29,650 nt of DNA, taken from the NCBI GenBank assembly GCA_900754445.1, contig CAAECW010000085.1, forward strand, positions 1 to 29,650, given 5' to 3'. The position numbers and the translations under genes were made by a program. Shown here in pieces: positions 22,239 through 29,650 of this stretch. Under the pieces are notes generated by a model. The model was not told where the DNA came from, made no database searches, and saw nothing but the letters and a program-made list of their open reading frames with translations. Origin of the DNA: an uncultured Collinsella sp. GTDB taxonomy: Bacteria > Actinomycetota > Coriobacteriia > Coriobacteriales > Coriobacteriaceae. Numbering within the stretch: position 1 is the stretch's first letter; each line of letters begins with the position of its first letter.

Positions 22239-23012
22239 TTACCAACCGGTGTAGTAGTCGGTGGTTCCGGCAGCGCAGCCGGAGTCATAGACCTTGCAAT
22301 CACCCTTGGAGCCCGTAAAGGTCGAGCCCTGGGCCATATCGCCCGCGGCAACAACGTAATAGCCGTCGGAATCGCGCCAGAAGCCCTCAGAATCCTGAGT
22401 CCATTCGCCCGTGCGATAGTGATAAAGCACATTGCTGCTGTAATAGGTCTCGCGGCGCCCGTTGTAGTTATTGACACCCGCAGAGCGCGTCAGGCCCGAT
22501 CCGTTCGCGTAGGACGCGGCAGACGCGTAGGACGGAGTGTAACCGGCGTTGTAGTACGAAGCTTGGACGGCCTCGGCAGCCTCCGCCTCGGCGGCAGCCT
22601 CGAGCGCTTCGCGCTTGGCATCCTCAAGCGCAGTGCGCAGCTCATCGAGCTCGGTCGACTTGGCGTCGACCTCCCCCATCGTCAACAGGCTACCCGCGCC
22701 GTCGATGCAACCCTGCAGCACAGCGCGCTCGTCATCGGTGGCATAGTCACCGTACATGTTCATGATGATCTGAGCGCGCATCTCCAGGGAATCGCGCTTG
22801 GCCTCCATCGAGGCGTTCCACTCCTGCATGGAACCATAACCATCGCCGCGATAGTCAACGGGCTGTACCAGCGTCGTCTCGGACGGCGTAGATCCAACCG
22901 TATCGGACAGTGTTGCGGCGTGGGCATCAGTTGCACCGGCGCCCGCCAAAAGTGCCACGGTCAGAGCGGCGGAAAGGGCGGCGGCTTTCGGTTTTCGTGA
23001 ATCGATCCTCAT
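22239..23012 (-). CDS. Secreted protein with coiled coil and YY-rich C-terminal domain
   Basis: 257 residues. Sec signal peptide: basic RKPK, hydrophobic core, cleavage-type ATDAHAA near residue 34. An Ala/Glu-rich probable coiled coil (LEDAKREALEAAAEAEAAEA) follows, then a Tyr/Ser/Gly-rich linker, and a C-terminal domain (GFWRDSDGYYVVAAGDMAQGS... CKVYDSGCAAGTTDYYTGW, in pieces) with one Cys pair, of a type seen at the ends of secreted cell-wall proteins in gut Firmicutes and Coriobacteria. Function unknown. Start at 23012 chosen over upstream codons because the signal peptide starts here; GGAGG lies 11 bases upstream. Confidence 0.75.
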   Translation of the reverse strand: MRIDSRKPKAAALSAALTVALLAGAGATDAHAATLSDTVGSTPSETTLVQPVDYRGDGYGSMQEWNASMEAKRDSLEMRAQIIMNMYGDYATDDERAVLQGCIDGAGSLLTMGEVDAKSTELDELRTALEDAKREALEAAAEAEAAEAVQASYYNAGYTPSYASAASYANGSGLTRSAGVNNYNGRRETYYSSNVLYHYRTGEWTQDSEGFWRDSDGYYVVAAGDMAQGSTFTGSKGDCKVYDSGCAAGTTDYYTGW

Positions 23013-23178
23013 GTAGCTGGAAACCTCCGTAGTGCGTTTTTGCTGCGTTTGAGCTGCGTGTGATTCGATCGCGCTGCATAGTACCCCGAGCAAATCGCGA
23101 CCTGCGGTTTTACTCAAAAGGCGCACGTCAATTGCGTAAAACTCACATCCTCTCAACAGGAGTTTTCCACAACTCAAA

Positions 23179-23224
23179 TGCATAAAGCGTGTCAAAAACC
23201 CTGTTTTTGCACCCGCTCTATGCA
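23179..23224. repeat. Nested inverted repeat
   Basis: Outer arms TGCATA-AGCG and CGCT-TATGCA enclose CAAAAAC/GTTTTTG, 46 bases in all. It directly abuts the metY terminator. Could be a tandem terminator or a protein-binding cruciform. Confidence 0.5.
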
Positions 23225-23264
23225 AAAAAGGCGCCTGTGCAACCATTGTTCGCACAGGCGCCTT
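23225..23264 (-). terminator. metY terminator
   Basis: AAGGCGCCTGTGC and GCACAGGCGCCTT form a 13-bp stem with an 11-base loop; on the minus strand it is followed by TTTTTTGC. Confidence 0.9.
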
Positions 23265-23324
23265 GAGCAGGCATTTTATGCAGTTATACCTATCGAGTCG
23301 CAAGGGGTCCTTGCACAAGTCGCC

Positions 23325-24635
23325 TTACTCGTCCAGCGCGGCGAAAGCCTGCTTCAGATCCCAAATGATATCCTCGGCGTTCTCGGTACCGATGGAAAGA
23401 CGGATCGTGGAGGGCGTGATGTTCTGCTCGGCGAGCTCCTCGGCAGAGAGCTGGGAGTGCGTGGTGGTAGCCGGGTGCACGACGAGCGACTTGACGTCGG
23501 CCACGTTGGCGAGCAGCGAGAACACCTGCAGATGATCGATGAACTTCCAGGCGGCCTCCTGGCCACCCTTAATCTCAAAGGTAAAGATCGAGGCACCGCC
23601 GTTGGGGAAGTACTTCTGATAGAGCTCGTGATCGGGGTGCTCAGACAGGCTCGGGTGGTTCACCTTGGCGACATGGCTGTCACCAGCCAGGAACTCAACG
23701 ACCTTCTTGGTGTTCTCGACATGACGGTCAACGCGCAGCGACAGAGTCTCGGTGCCCTGGAGCAGGATCCAGGCGTTGAACGGGCTGATGCAGGCGCCCT
23801 CGTCACGCAGCAAGATAGCGCGGACATAGGTTGCGAAGGCGGCGGGACCGGCAGCCTCGGCAAACGAGACGCCATGGTAGGAGGGGTTGGGCTCGGCGAT
23901 CTGCGCATACTTGCCGCTCGCCTTCCAATCGAAGTTACCGCCGTCGACGATCACACCGCCCAGCGAGGTGCCGTGGCCGCCGATGAACTTGGTTGCGGAG
24001 TGAACGACGATGTTGGCACCATGCTCCAGCGGACGGAACAGATACGGGGTGCCGAAGGTGTTGTCGACGACAACCGGCAGACCGTGCTTCTTGGCGATCT
24101 CGGAGATGGCGTCGATGTTGGGGATGTCGGAGTTGGGGTTGCCGAGCGTCTCGAGATAGATGACCGTGGTGTTGTCCCTGATGGCACCCTCAACCTCTTC
24201 CAGGTTATGGGCATCGACAAACGTGGTCTCGACGCCAAACTGGGAGAGCGTATGCTCCAGCAGGTTGTAGGAACCGCCGTAGATGGTCTTCTGGGCGACC
24301 ACGTGGTCACCGGCCTGGGCGAGAGCCTGCAGGGTATAGGTGATGGCAGCGGCACCGGAGGCGACGGCAAGACCTGCCACGCCACCCTCGAGTGCGGCGA
24401 TACGGTCCTCGAAGACGCCCTGGGTGGAGTTGGTCAGACGGCCGTAGATGTTGCCGGCGTCGGCAAGACCAAAGCGGTCAGCGGCGTGCTGGGAATTGCG
24501 GAACACATAGCTCGTGGTCTGGTAGATAGGCACGGCGCGGGAGTCGGATGCGGGATCGGCGCTCTCCTGGCCAACGTGAAGCTGCAGGGTATCGAAACCA
24601 AAGGTGTGCTCGGGGTTGTTGATGAACAGGCTCAT
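23325..24635 (-). CDS. metY: O-acetylhomoserine sulfhydrylase
   Basis: 436 residues, Cys/Met metabolism PLP enzyme. It would form homocysteine from O-acetylhomoserine and sulfide, the direct sulfhydrylation route to methionine. The phosphate/PLP loop SGAAAITYTLQAL, the YGGSYNL stretch, VDNTFGTPYLFRP and the Schiff-base Lys in HSATKFIGGHGTSLGG are all present, and the length of about 430 fits MetY rather than MetB/MetC (about 390). AAGGAG lies six bases before the ATG. It has a long leader with a small Cys-containing ORF, and is divergent from a LysR gene that probably controls it. Confidence 0.92.
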   Translation of the reverse strand: MSLFINNPEHTFGFDTLQLHVGQESADPASDSRAVPIYQTTSYVFRNSQHAADRFGLADAGNIYGRLTNSTQGVFEDRIAALEGGVAGLAVASGAAAITYTLQALAQAGDHVVAQKTIYGGSYNLLEHTLSQFGVETTFVDAHNLEEVEGAIRDNTTVIYLETLGNPNSDIPNIDAISEIAKKHGLPVVVDNTFGTPYLFRPLEHGANIVVHSATKFIGGHGTSLGGVIVDGGNFDWKASGKYAQIAEPNPSYHGVSFAEAAGPAAFATYVRAILLRDEGACISPFNAWILLQGTETLSLRVDRHVENTKKVVEFLAGDSHVAKVNHPSLSEHPDHELYQKYFPNGGASIFTFEIKGGQEAAWKFIDHLQVFSLLANVADVKSLVVHPATTTHSQLSAEELAEQNITPSTIRLSIGTENAEDIIWDLKQAFAALDE

Positions 24636-24685
24636 GATGATCTCCTTGATCGAACAAAAGTAAATAAAAAGAGAGAAGTAAGTCG

Positions 24686-24724
24686 CTGTCTCCTGATCAC
24701 GCCGACGGGCGCAAACAGGAGCCC
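24686..24724 (-). promoter_or_regulatory. Leader hairpin overlapping the metY leader ORF
   Basis: CTCCTG/CAGGAG arms (24690-24695, 24716-24721) enclose a GCGCC/GGCGT stem; the hairpin spans the last codons and stop of the leader ORF. The CTCC could instead pair with the metY ribosome site. A U-rich tract follows later, at about 24655-24675. Confidence 0.5.
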
Positions 24725-24750
24725 GGCATTCGTCTTGGTAAGCAATTCAT
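24697..24750 (-). CDS. metY leader peptide with two Cys codons
   Basis: A 17-codon ORF (MNCLPRRMPGSCLRPSA) inside the metY leader, with AAAGGAGG seven bases before its ATG, a better ribosome site than many full genes here. Cys codons are at positions 3 and 12. The end of the ORF lies inside a hairpin. By analogy with Cys-codon upstream ORFs known in mycobacteria, ribosome stalling at Cys codons when cysteine is low would refold the leader and raise metY expression. The peptide itself need have no function. No competing coding frame covers this site. Confidence 0.6.
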   Translation of the reverse strand: MNCLPRRMPGSCLRPSA

Positions 24751-24818
24751 ATGCGGGCCTCCTTTCGCATCCCGGTTCCGTGGTTGGCTTAATTACCTAC
24801 CGCCTTTGTGTGTTTTGA

Positions 24819-24847
24819 ATAGTACGAGCATTGTTTCCCTCGGTCAA
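24819..24847 (-). promoter_or_regulatory. metY promoter
   Basis: On the minus strand TTGACC (plus 24842-24847), 17-base spacer, TACTAT (24819-24824). The transcript would start around 24812 and have a leader of about 175 nt. Confidence 0.75.
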
Positions 24848-24882
24848 TCACTTAAAAGCGCTAACCTGTTATCGGTTTTTTA

Positions 24883-24892
24883 GATAGCTATC
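24883..24892. promoter_or_regulatory. GATAGCTATC dyad, possible LysR site
   Basis: A perfect 10-bp palindrome between the divergent metY and LysR genes, just upstream of the LysR ribosome site; LysR regulators bind short dyads of this kind in such gaps. Confidence 0.4.
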
Positions 24893-24908
24893 GAAAGGAC
24901 GGGCGCCG

Positions 24909-25811
24909 ATGACCCTCCAGCAGCTTCGCTTTCTTATCGCCGTGGCAGAATCCGGCTCAATTAACGCCGCAGCTCAGCGCCTCTATACCGCTCAGTCCAA
25001 CATCTCAAACGCCGTCAAAAGCCTGGAACAGGAACTCAATCTGGAGATCTTTACGCGCTCCAGCCGCGGCGTCACGCTCACCAACGACGGCACCGAGCTT
25101 TTGGGTTATGCACGCCAGGTCGTAGAGCAGGCCGACATGCTCGAGGCCCGCTACGAGGACGGCGGTACCCCGCAAGCCCGCCTCGCCATTTCCGCCCAGC
25201 ACTACGCCTTTTCGGTCGAGGCCTTTGTCAACGTAGTCGAGCGCTGCCGCGACAGCAAGTTCGAGTTCATCATGCGCGAGACCACCACATCGCAGATCAT
25301 CGATGACGTCCGCGCATTTCGCAGCGACATCGGCATCCTCTATCTGGACGACTTTAACGCCCGCGTTCTGCAGAAGGCTTTTGCCGATGCGCGCGCGAGC
25401 TTCCATCCCCTATTCAACGCGACGGTCCACGTCTTCGTTAGCGAGCGCCACCCGCTTGCCCGCCGCCCGCAGCTGTCCCTTACCGACCTCACACCATATA
25501 CGCGCTACAGCTTTGAGCAGGGAACCTCAAACTCCTTCTATTACGCCGAGGAACCTTTTAGCTATATCCCTTGCGACCGCAACATACGAATCTCGGACCG
25601 CGGAACACTTACTAACTTACTTATCACGTCGAACGGCTACACCCTGTCGACCGGTGTCCTCTCCAATGAAATGCAATGGGGTATGGCATCGATCCCGTTA
25701 GCAGACGCCCCAACGATGCACGTAGGCTATATCATGCACGACGAGCGCAAGCCCTCTCCCCTCTTGCAGCAATACCTCGACGAGCTCAACCGCATCATCC
25801 ATGCCAACTAA
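24909..25811 (+). CDS. LysR-family transcription regulator
   Basis: 300 residues. The N-terminal winged helix-turn-helix is clear: QQLRFLIAVAESGSINAAAQRLYTAQSNISNAVKSLEQEL (in pieces), followed by RSSRGVTLTNDG. The C-terminal co-inducer domain is of the CysB/CysL sort. Because it diverges from metY with a shared 270-base gap, it most likely senses a sulfur metabolite (for example O-acetylserine or O-acetylhomoserine) and controls metY. AAAGGA lies nine bases upstream of the ATG. Confidence 0.88.
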   Translation: MTLQQLRFLIAVAESGSINAAAQRLYTAQSNISNAVKSLEQELNLEIFTRSSRGVTLTNDGTELLGYARQVVEQADMLEARYEDGGTPQARLAISAQHYAFSVEAFVNVVERCRDSKFEFIMRETTTSQIIDDVRAFRSDIGILYLDDFNARVLQKAFADARASFHPLFNATVHVFVSERHPLARRPQLSLTDLTPYTRYSFEQGTSNSFYYAEEPFSYIPCDRNIRISDRGTLTNLLITSNGYTLSTGVLSNEMQWGMASIPLADAPTMHVGYIMHDERKPSPLLQQYLDELNRIIHAN

Positions 25812-25866
25812 CTGTCGGAAGACGGGGTAGAAATCGTAGATTGCTAGCCCCCGGCGGGCATGGCGC

Positions 25867-25872
25867 TACAAT
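25867..25872 (+). promoter_or_regulatory. Extended -10 promoter of rnhA
   Basis: GCGC-TACAAT with no good -35; the same GCGCTACA context occurs before the next gene (26433-26438, TACACT). Confidence 0.4.
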
Positions 25873-25910
25873 GGTCACTCACACGAAACGTACCCAACGA
25901 AAGGAAGCCC

Positions 25911-26396
25911 GTGAAGGTCATCATCTATACCGACGGCTCGGCCCGATCAAATCCGGGACGCGGCGGCTACGGCGCCGTGCTCAAATACACCAACCCCGCC
26001 GGCAAGACCTTCACCTCCGAGCTTTCGCGCGGCTACGCCAAGACCACCAACAACCGCATGGAGCTCATGGCGGTCATCGTGGCGCTCGAGGCACTTAACC
26101 GCCCCTGCGAGGTCGAGGTCCATTCCGATTCGCAGTACGTCGTCAACGCCTTTAACAAGCACTGGATCGACGGCTGGAAAAAGCGCGGATGGAAAACCGC
26201 CAACAAGCAGCCCGTCAAGAACCGCGACCTGTGGGAGCGCCTACTCACCGCCAAAAGCAAGCACAAGGTTGAGTTCATCTGGGTTAAGGGTCACGCCGGC
26301 CACGAGCTCAACGAGCGCTGCGATGAGCTCGCCACCACGGCGGCCGACGGCAGCAACCTCGATATCGATACCGGCTTTAACGAGAGCGACCTGTAA
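25911..26396 (+). CDS. rnhA: Ribonuclease HI
   Basis: 161 residues. Removes RNA from RNA:DNA hybrids. Active-site acids Asp8 (YTDGSARSNPG), Glu51 (NNRMELMAV), Asp73 (VHSDSQYVV) and Asp138 (NERCDELA) are all present, with His128 in the GHAGHELN flap and a basic protrusion (KKRGWKTANKQPVKNRD). Start is GTG 25911 (AAAGGAAG upstream) since the fold begins at residue 2; the ORF could run back to 25860 without support. Monocistronic in appearance, with its own -10. Confidence 0.95.
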   Translation: MKVIIYTDGSARSNPGRGGYGAVLKYTNPAGKTFTSELSRGYAKTTNNRMELMAVIVALEALNRPCEVEVHSDSQYVVNAFNKHWIDGWKKRGWKTANKQPVKNRDLWERLLTAKSKHKVEFIWVKGHAGHELNERCDELATTAADGSNLDIDTGFNESDL

Positions 26397-26432
26397 CGGC
26401 GTTTTCGCACGCTATTTCCTGCCCCCTCGCGC

Positions 26433-26438
26433 TACACT
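26433..26438 (+). promoter_or_regulatory. Extended -10 promoter of the Gfo/Idh/MocA gene
   Basis: GCGC-TACACT about 33 bases before the ATG, no recognisable -35. Confidence 0.4.
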
Positions 26439-26471
26439 CATCCTGTAAACCGAACGGCACGAGGGGGATAC

Positions 26472-27578
26472 ATGCTGCGTATAGCGACCATCGGCACATC
26501 CATGATTACCGACGACTTTATCCAGGTCGTCAACGCCAACGACCAAGCCGCGTTTGTGGGCACGCTCTCGCGCGATGCCGAGCGCGGCGCCGCCTTTACC
26601 GCCGAACACGGCGGCGAGCGTAACTTCACCGCACTTGACGAGCTTGCGTCCGCCGACGACGTCGACGCCGTCTACATCGGCAGCCCCAATGCGCTCCACT
26701 ACGAGCAGGCCCTTGCCTGCATCGCCGGTGGCAAGCACGTCATCGTCGAGAAACCCTTCTGCGCCACCGAAGCGCAGGCGCTGGAAGTCTTCCGCGCTGC
26801 CGAGGCAGCAGGTGTCGTGGCCCTCGAGGCCATGCGTCCCCTCCACGATCCCGCCTTCCACGCCATCGAGGACGCCCTGGGCGAGATCGCCCCCATCCGC
26901 CGCGCCTCATTGCGCTTTGGCAAGTATTCCTCGCGCTACAACGAGATTCTCGCGGGACGCGCCACCAATATCTTCGACTGCAATATGGCATCGGGTTCCC
27001 TCATGGACATTGGCGTCTATACCGTCGAGCCCATGGTCGAGATCTTTGGCATGCCCTCCGGCCTTACGAGCATGACCACTCTGCTCGATCCCACCACGCG
27101 ACAGCTCACGCACGGCCCCATCGATGGCTGCGGTTCCATCCTCGCCAGCTACGGCGGTGGCCGTATCTCCGTCGAGCTCGCGCACTCCAAAATTACGAAC
27201 GACCTGTTGCCCTCGCAGATCGAAGGCGAGCGTGGCACTATCCAGATCGACCATCTGTCCACGCCCCGCAACGTCCGCATCGACTATCGCGGCGACGTCG
27301 TACGCGGCTCGGCGACCGAGGCACCGCGCGAACAGGGAGACAACGGCCGCGTGCTCGACCTGCCCAAATCGAGCAACACTATGGAATACGAACTCACAGA
27401 CTTTATCACCGCCATCGGCGGTATCGATAACGTTAAGGAAGAGATTTGGGAGACCCCGGCGGGACGCCACGAGCTTGGCCACTACCGCGATGTCACACTC
27501 GTCTCGCTGCGCATCATGGATGCCGTGCGCCAGCAGGCCGGCATTACCTTCCCGGCCGACGCAGGCAAGCAGGCATAG
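26472..27578 (+). CDS. Gfo/Idh/MocA-family oxidoreductase (second)
   Basis: 368 residues. N-terminal Rossmann fold (MLRIATIGTSMITDDF) with the loop altered from GxGxxG, DVDAVYIGSPNALHYEQAL, and VEKPFCATEAQAL with the catalytic-site Lys; then a C-terminal GSLMDIGVYTVEPM block. It shares the family with the 17996-19060 gene, but with low sequence similarity, so the two are not a recent duplication. GAGGGGG lies upstream of the ATG. It precedes the acylphosphatase gene with two bases between stop and start, so the two are probably co-transcribed. Substrate unknown. Confidence 0.87.
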   Translation: MLRIATIGTSMITDDFIQVVNANDQAAFVGTLSRDAERGAAFTAEHGGERNFTALDELASADDVDAVYIGSPNALHYEQALACIAGGKHVIVEKPFCATEAQALEVFRAAEAAGVVALEAMRPLHDPAFHAIEDALGEIAPIRRASLRFGKYSSRYNEILAGRATNIFDCNMASGSLMDIGVYTVEPMVEIFGMPSGLTSMTTLLDPTTRQLTHGPIDGCGSILASYGGGRISVELAHSKITNDLLPSQIEGERGTIQIDHLSTPRNVRIDYRGDVVRGSATEAPREQGDNGRVLDLPKSSNTMEYELTDFITAIGGIDNVKEEIWETPAGRHELGHYRDVTLVSLRIMDAVRQQAGITFPADAGKQA

Positions 27579-27580
27579 CT

Positions 27581-27991
27581 ATGGGTCTCTTCGATACGTT
27601 CTTCTCCAGCGTCACCGGCGGCAGTCGAGAGCCTCAAAAACCATCAAACGTCGAGCTCGAGCTGCGCCGCAGGCTTACTGTGCTCGCAAGCGACGAGGCC
27701 ACTCAAGACACTCCCCTGCGCTATTTCCTGCGCTGGGCGGGGCAAGTCCAGGGCGTTGGCTTTCGCTTTACCAACACCAACCTCGCGCAGGCACGCGCGC
27801 TCACCGGCTGGGTGCGTAACATGGAAGACGGCTCAGTCGAGATGGAGATACAGGGGGCTCCGGCAAATATCCTATCTCATCTCGAGGCGCTTCATGCCTC
27901 CTACGAGCGTATGGGAACGCGTTTTCGCCTCGTAGACGCCCAGGCCCGAGCCCCACTTGCCAATGAAGACGGTTTCACGCCTCGTTATTAG
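27581..27991 (+). CDS. acyP: Acylphosphatase with N-terminal extension
   Basis: 136 residues. The C-terminal 90 are an acylphosphatase: RWAGQVQGVGFRFTN with catalytic Arg62 and GWVRNMEDGSVEMEIQG with Asn80. It would hydrolyse acyl phosphates such as acetyl- or carbamoyl-phosphate. The N-terminal 45 residues (MGLFDTFFSSVTGG, then a charged stretch) are not part of the usual 90-residue enzyme. Start at 27581; the ribosome site is weak, which suggests translation coupled to the gene before it. Alternative starts inside the extension are possible. Confidence 0.85.
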   Translation: MGLFDTFFSSVTGGSREPQKPSNVELELRRRLTVLASDEATQDTPLRYFLRWAGQVQGVGFRFTNTNLAQARALTGWVRNMEDGSVEMEIQGAPANILSHLEALHASYERMGTRFRLVDAQARAPLANEDGFTPRY

Positions 27992-28001
27992 TATTGTGTG
28001 C

Positions 28002-28019
28002 TAAATACGGTATCATTTA
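28002..28019 (+). promoter_or_regulatory. Promoter region with TAAAT/ATTTA dyad
   Basis: TAAAT (28002-28006) and ATTTA (28015-28019) flank TATCAT (28011-28016), a candidate -10 for the Fur-family gene. Auto-regulation by Fur/PerR proteins is common, but the match to a known Fur box is poor. Confidence 0.35.
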
Positions 28020-28052
28020 CCTACGACCGTTGATAGAAAAGAGGCGAGGCGC

Positions 28053-28433
28053 ATGGCGGTGCAAAGAAGGAATACCAGGCAGCGAAAGCTGGTTCTTGAC
28101 GCCGTGCGCCAAAGCTATAACCATCCCACCGCCGACGAAATCTACAACGTCGTGCGCGCGCAGGATGACAAAATCAGCCGCGGCACGGTCTACCGCAACC
28201 TCAATCTCTTGGCCGACGCCGGCGAGATTCTCTCCATCAAGACGCCGGGCGGCAGCCGCTTCGATCGCACGATCGAGCCGCATGCGCATATCATCTGCAC
28301 CTCGTGCAGCCGCGTCATCGACGTACCGCTCCCCTTCGATGCCCAACTCGACGCCAAGGCATCCGAGCAAATCGGCTGGCACGTCACGTCGCACTACACC
28401 ATCTTCGAGGGTCTCTGCCCCGACTGCCGGTAG
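28053..28433 (+). CDS. Fur-family metal or peroxide regulator
   Basis: 126 residues. The N-terminal winged helix has HPTADEIYNVVRAQDDKISRGTVYRNLNLL (in pieces), the C-terminal domain has HAHIICTSC (Cys82, Cys85) and the closing CPDC (Cys122, Cys125), a structural zinc site. The length and short N-terminus resemble PerR more than Fur, but the regulatory metal ligands cannot be assigned without alignment. It may control the peroxide or iron response. Convergent with the next gene, 15 bases between. Confidence 0.88.
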   Translation: MAVQRRNTRQRKLVLDAVRQSYNHPTADEIYNVVRAQDDKISRGTVYRNLNLLADAGEILSIKTPGGSRFDRTIEPHAHIICTSCSRVIDVPLPFDAQLDAKASEQIGWHVTSHYTIFEGLCPDCR

Positions 28434-28448
28434 ATGTTTGGGACGTGC

Positions 28449-29246
28449 CTACTCGGCAAGCAGGCGACGCAGCTCTTCTTCGACCGTGTGCACGTAACGG
28501 ACGCGGTCGTTGATGTCGTGCATGGTGGGGTTGCAGTTCTCCATCAGATAGGGATGGCCCACGACGTTGAGCATGTCGCGATCGTTTTCGTTATCGCCAA
28601 ACGCCATCATCTCATAGGGCGAAATACCCAAGGCGCGACCGTAATCGGCAAGCGCGGAACCCTTGCCCGAATCAAAGCCGATAAAGTCCGTCCACTCGGT
28701 TCCCGACGTCATCACGTCGACACGGTCGCTAAAGAGGCGCTCGAAATACTCCAGGGCCGCCGGCTGATCCGCCTCGGGCGTCTGGAAGGCAATCTTAATG
28801 ACGTCCTCGTCGATGTCCTCGGGGCGGTCGACCACCGCCACATCGCAGTGGACCTCATAGCGCAAATGGTCGACGAACGCATCGTTGCCGCTCATGGTGT
28901 AGAGATGTCCCTCACACGAAAGGGTCACGTCGGCATGGGGATACGCAACCACGGCATTCGCGACATCCATAGCAAGGCTACGCTTCATGGAACGCTTGAC
29001 AACGGCACGTCCCTCGCTCATCACCAGGGCTCCGTTTTCGCACACATAGGCGAGCTCATCGGCCACCGGGGCAAACAGATGGCGCAAGCTCGCATATTGA
29101 CGACCGCTCGCCGGCATAAACACGATGCCGCGACGATGCAGTTCATCGATGAGCTCAAAGGCCTCGGAACGCGGCTCGTGCTCCCCCGGATGCAGCAACG
29201 TGCCGTCCAAATCGCATGCAATCAGCTTGATTCCCTCAAGACCCAT
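28449..29246 (-). CDS. Cof-type HAD-IIB phosphatase (second)
   Basis: 265 residues. Motif I is ACDLDGTLL (Asp12, Asp14), motif II PASGRQYAS, the large C2 cap in the middle, and motif IV MAFGDNENDRDML. This is the same family as the 1927-2769 gene. Start is ATG 29246: GGGGAAG lies just upstream; an upstream TTG at 29258 has GGAGG only two bases away and is less likely. Acts on an unknown sugar phosphate. Confidence 0.87.
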   Translation of the reverse strand: MGLEGIKLIACDLDGTLLHPGEHEPRSEAFELIDELHRRGIVFMPASGRQYASLRHLFAPVADELAYVCENGALVMSEGRAVVKRSMKRSLAMDVANAVVAYPHADVTLSCEGHLYTMSGNDAFVDHLRYEVHCDVAVVDRPEDIDEDVIKIAFQTPEADQPAALEYFERLFSDRVDVMTSGTEWTDFIGFDSGKGSALADYGRALGISPYEMMAFGDNENDRDMLNVVGHPYLMENCNPTMHDINDRVRYVHTVEEELRRLLAE

Positions 29247-29328
29247 ATGCTTCCCCAAAGCCTCCTATCAACAGCAAGACGGACCTTGATTGGTCGCCCC
29301 TCAAAGCCCGCCTTGCGTATACACGCGC

Positions 29329-29650
29329 TTAGCCGCGCGTCTTTTTTACGATGGTAAAGTCGGGAGCCATGCTCACGACGGCATCCGCCGCACTCGACGC
29401 AAAGCGCCGGTCCGCATCGAGTTCACGGGTAACCACCGAGAGCCGAACGCCCTCGACGCCCCGGAGCATGCGGCCCAAAACAGGCTGCACCGGCGTATAC
29501 ATGCGCACGGTATACTCGTCCGAATCGCCTCGGAAAAGCGGAGCGTGCATATTGCCGATCTCCCAGCACGCATGCGCGAGCGCAATCGGGTCCATGCGGT
29601 CAACTTCGACCAAATAAACCTCGGCACTGCGCAGGCGCACGACAACCGCC
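29329..29650 (-). CDS. ureE: UreE-like urease accessory protein, 3' part
   Basis: The frame is open to the window edge and at least 106 codons long; the start lies outside. The string LAHACWEIGNMHAPLFRGD with the later PVLGRMLRGVEGVRLSVVTRELDADRRF (in pieces) resembles the C-terminal domain of UreE (LAYHLGNRHxPLxI...), including the GN-x-H histidine that binds nickel. UreE delivers nickel to urease. Other ure genes would be expected to the right. The C-terminus lacks the His-rich tail of some UreE proteins. Identification is from a partial sequence. Confidence 0.65.
   Translation of the reverse strand, partial: AVVVRLRSAEVYLVEVDRMDPIALAHACWEIGNMHAPLFRGDSDEYTVRMYTPVQPVLGRMLRGVEGVRLSVVTRELDADRRFASSAADAVVSMAPDFTIVKKTRG

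Larger units (their letters stand above)
23013..23324. other. 312-base gap upstream of the secreted protein gene
   Basis: No gene seen. It contains a -10-like TACTAT for the secreted protein gene (plus 23078-23083, minus strand), a lone DnaA-like TTTTCCACA (23163-23171), a nested inverted repeat (23179-23224) and the metY terminator (23225-23264). Confidence 0.6.

Noticed and set aside
23163..23171. DnaA-box-like TTTTCCACA
   Set aside because: A single imperfect box with no cluster, no AT-rich unwinding region and no dnaA/dnaN neighbour.
23178..24818. Plus-strand open frame (546 codons) opposite metY
   Set aside because: Antisense shadow of a clear PLP enzyme; it would cover the metY terminator and promoter.
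29322..29347. ACGCGC...GCGCGT followed by CTTTTTT, resembling a plus-strand terminator
   Set aside because: The T-run is the complement of Lys-Lys-Thr codons at the end of the UreE-like gene, and no plus-strand gene runs into it.
1..29650. CRISPR arrays, tRNA or rRNA genes
   Set aside because: No regularly spaced repeats and no cloverleaf or rRNA-like stretch was seen on reading both strands.

Overview
The window is high-GC DNA with short intergenic gaps, purine-rich ribosome binding sites, frequent GTG and TTG starts, and extended -10 promoters of the GCGCTACAAT kind. Gene content (Y-family polymerase with YolD, DUF3793 next to flavodoxin, many HAD phosphatases, MetY, fructosamine kinase) fits a gut Coriobacteriia member. 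Collinsella is my best guess, from general familiarity and not from a marker gene. No rRNA, tRNA, CRISPR array or transposase gene was seen.

Layout. 1-279: tail of an unidentified gene and dyads. 280-3593 (minus): sugar-phosphate genes, namely FrlD-like kinase, beta-phosphoglucomutase-type HAD, Cof-type HAD and a DeoC-like aldolase. 3594-4347: a long gap with a strong rRNA-like promoter followed by a small terminator hairpin. 4348-7217 (plus): a compact three-gene accessory cassette made of an unknown protein, a ClpP-like serine protease with an apparent one-base frameshift, and a VirD4/TraG-type ATPase with no membrane domain. 7359-9824 (minus): pgi and an orphan Fe-ADH N-terminal domain. 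9923-11920 (plus): an SOS-type operon of a Y-family polymerase and YolD with two LexA-like boxes at the promoter. 11947-13675: a divergent pair, a copper-type HMA protein (minus) against DUF3793 plus flavodoxin (plus, possibly iron-regulated). 13793-16896 (minus): a polar amino acid ABC transporter. 17044-20341 (minus): endonuclease IV, a Gfo/Idh/MocA oxidoreductase and an aldo/keto reductase with a ferredoxin tail, separated by two copies of a hairpin repeat whose ends are constant and whose inner stems covary. 20504-21736 (plus): a small cyclase-like fragment and a ketopantoate reductase-type gene with an in-frame TGA. 21846-23012 (minus): two exported or membrane proteins. 23325-24908: metY (minus) with a 17-codon Cys-containing leader ORF, divergent from a LysR regulator. 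25911-28433 (plus): rnhA, a second Gfo/Idh/MocA gene, acylphosphatase and a Fur-family regulator. 28449-29650 (minus): a Cof-type HAD and the 3' part of a UreE-like gene.

The best candidates for something undescribed are the unknown/ClpP-like/VirD4-like cassette, the covarying hairpin repeat, the Cys-codon leader of metY, and the Cys cluster in the DUF3793 protein.
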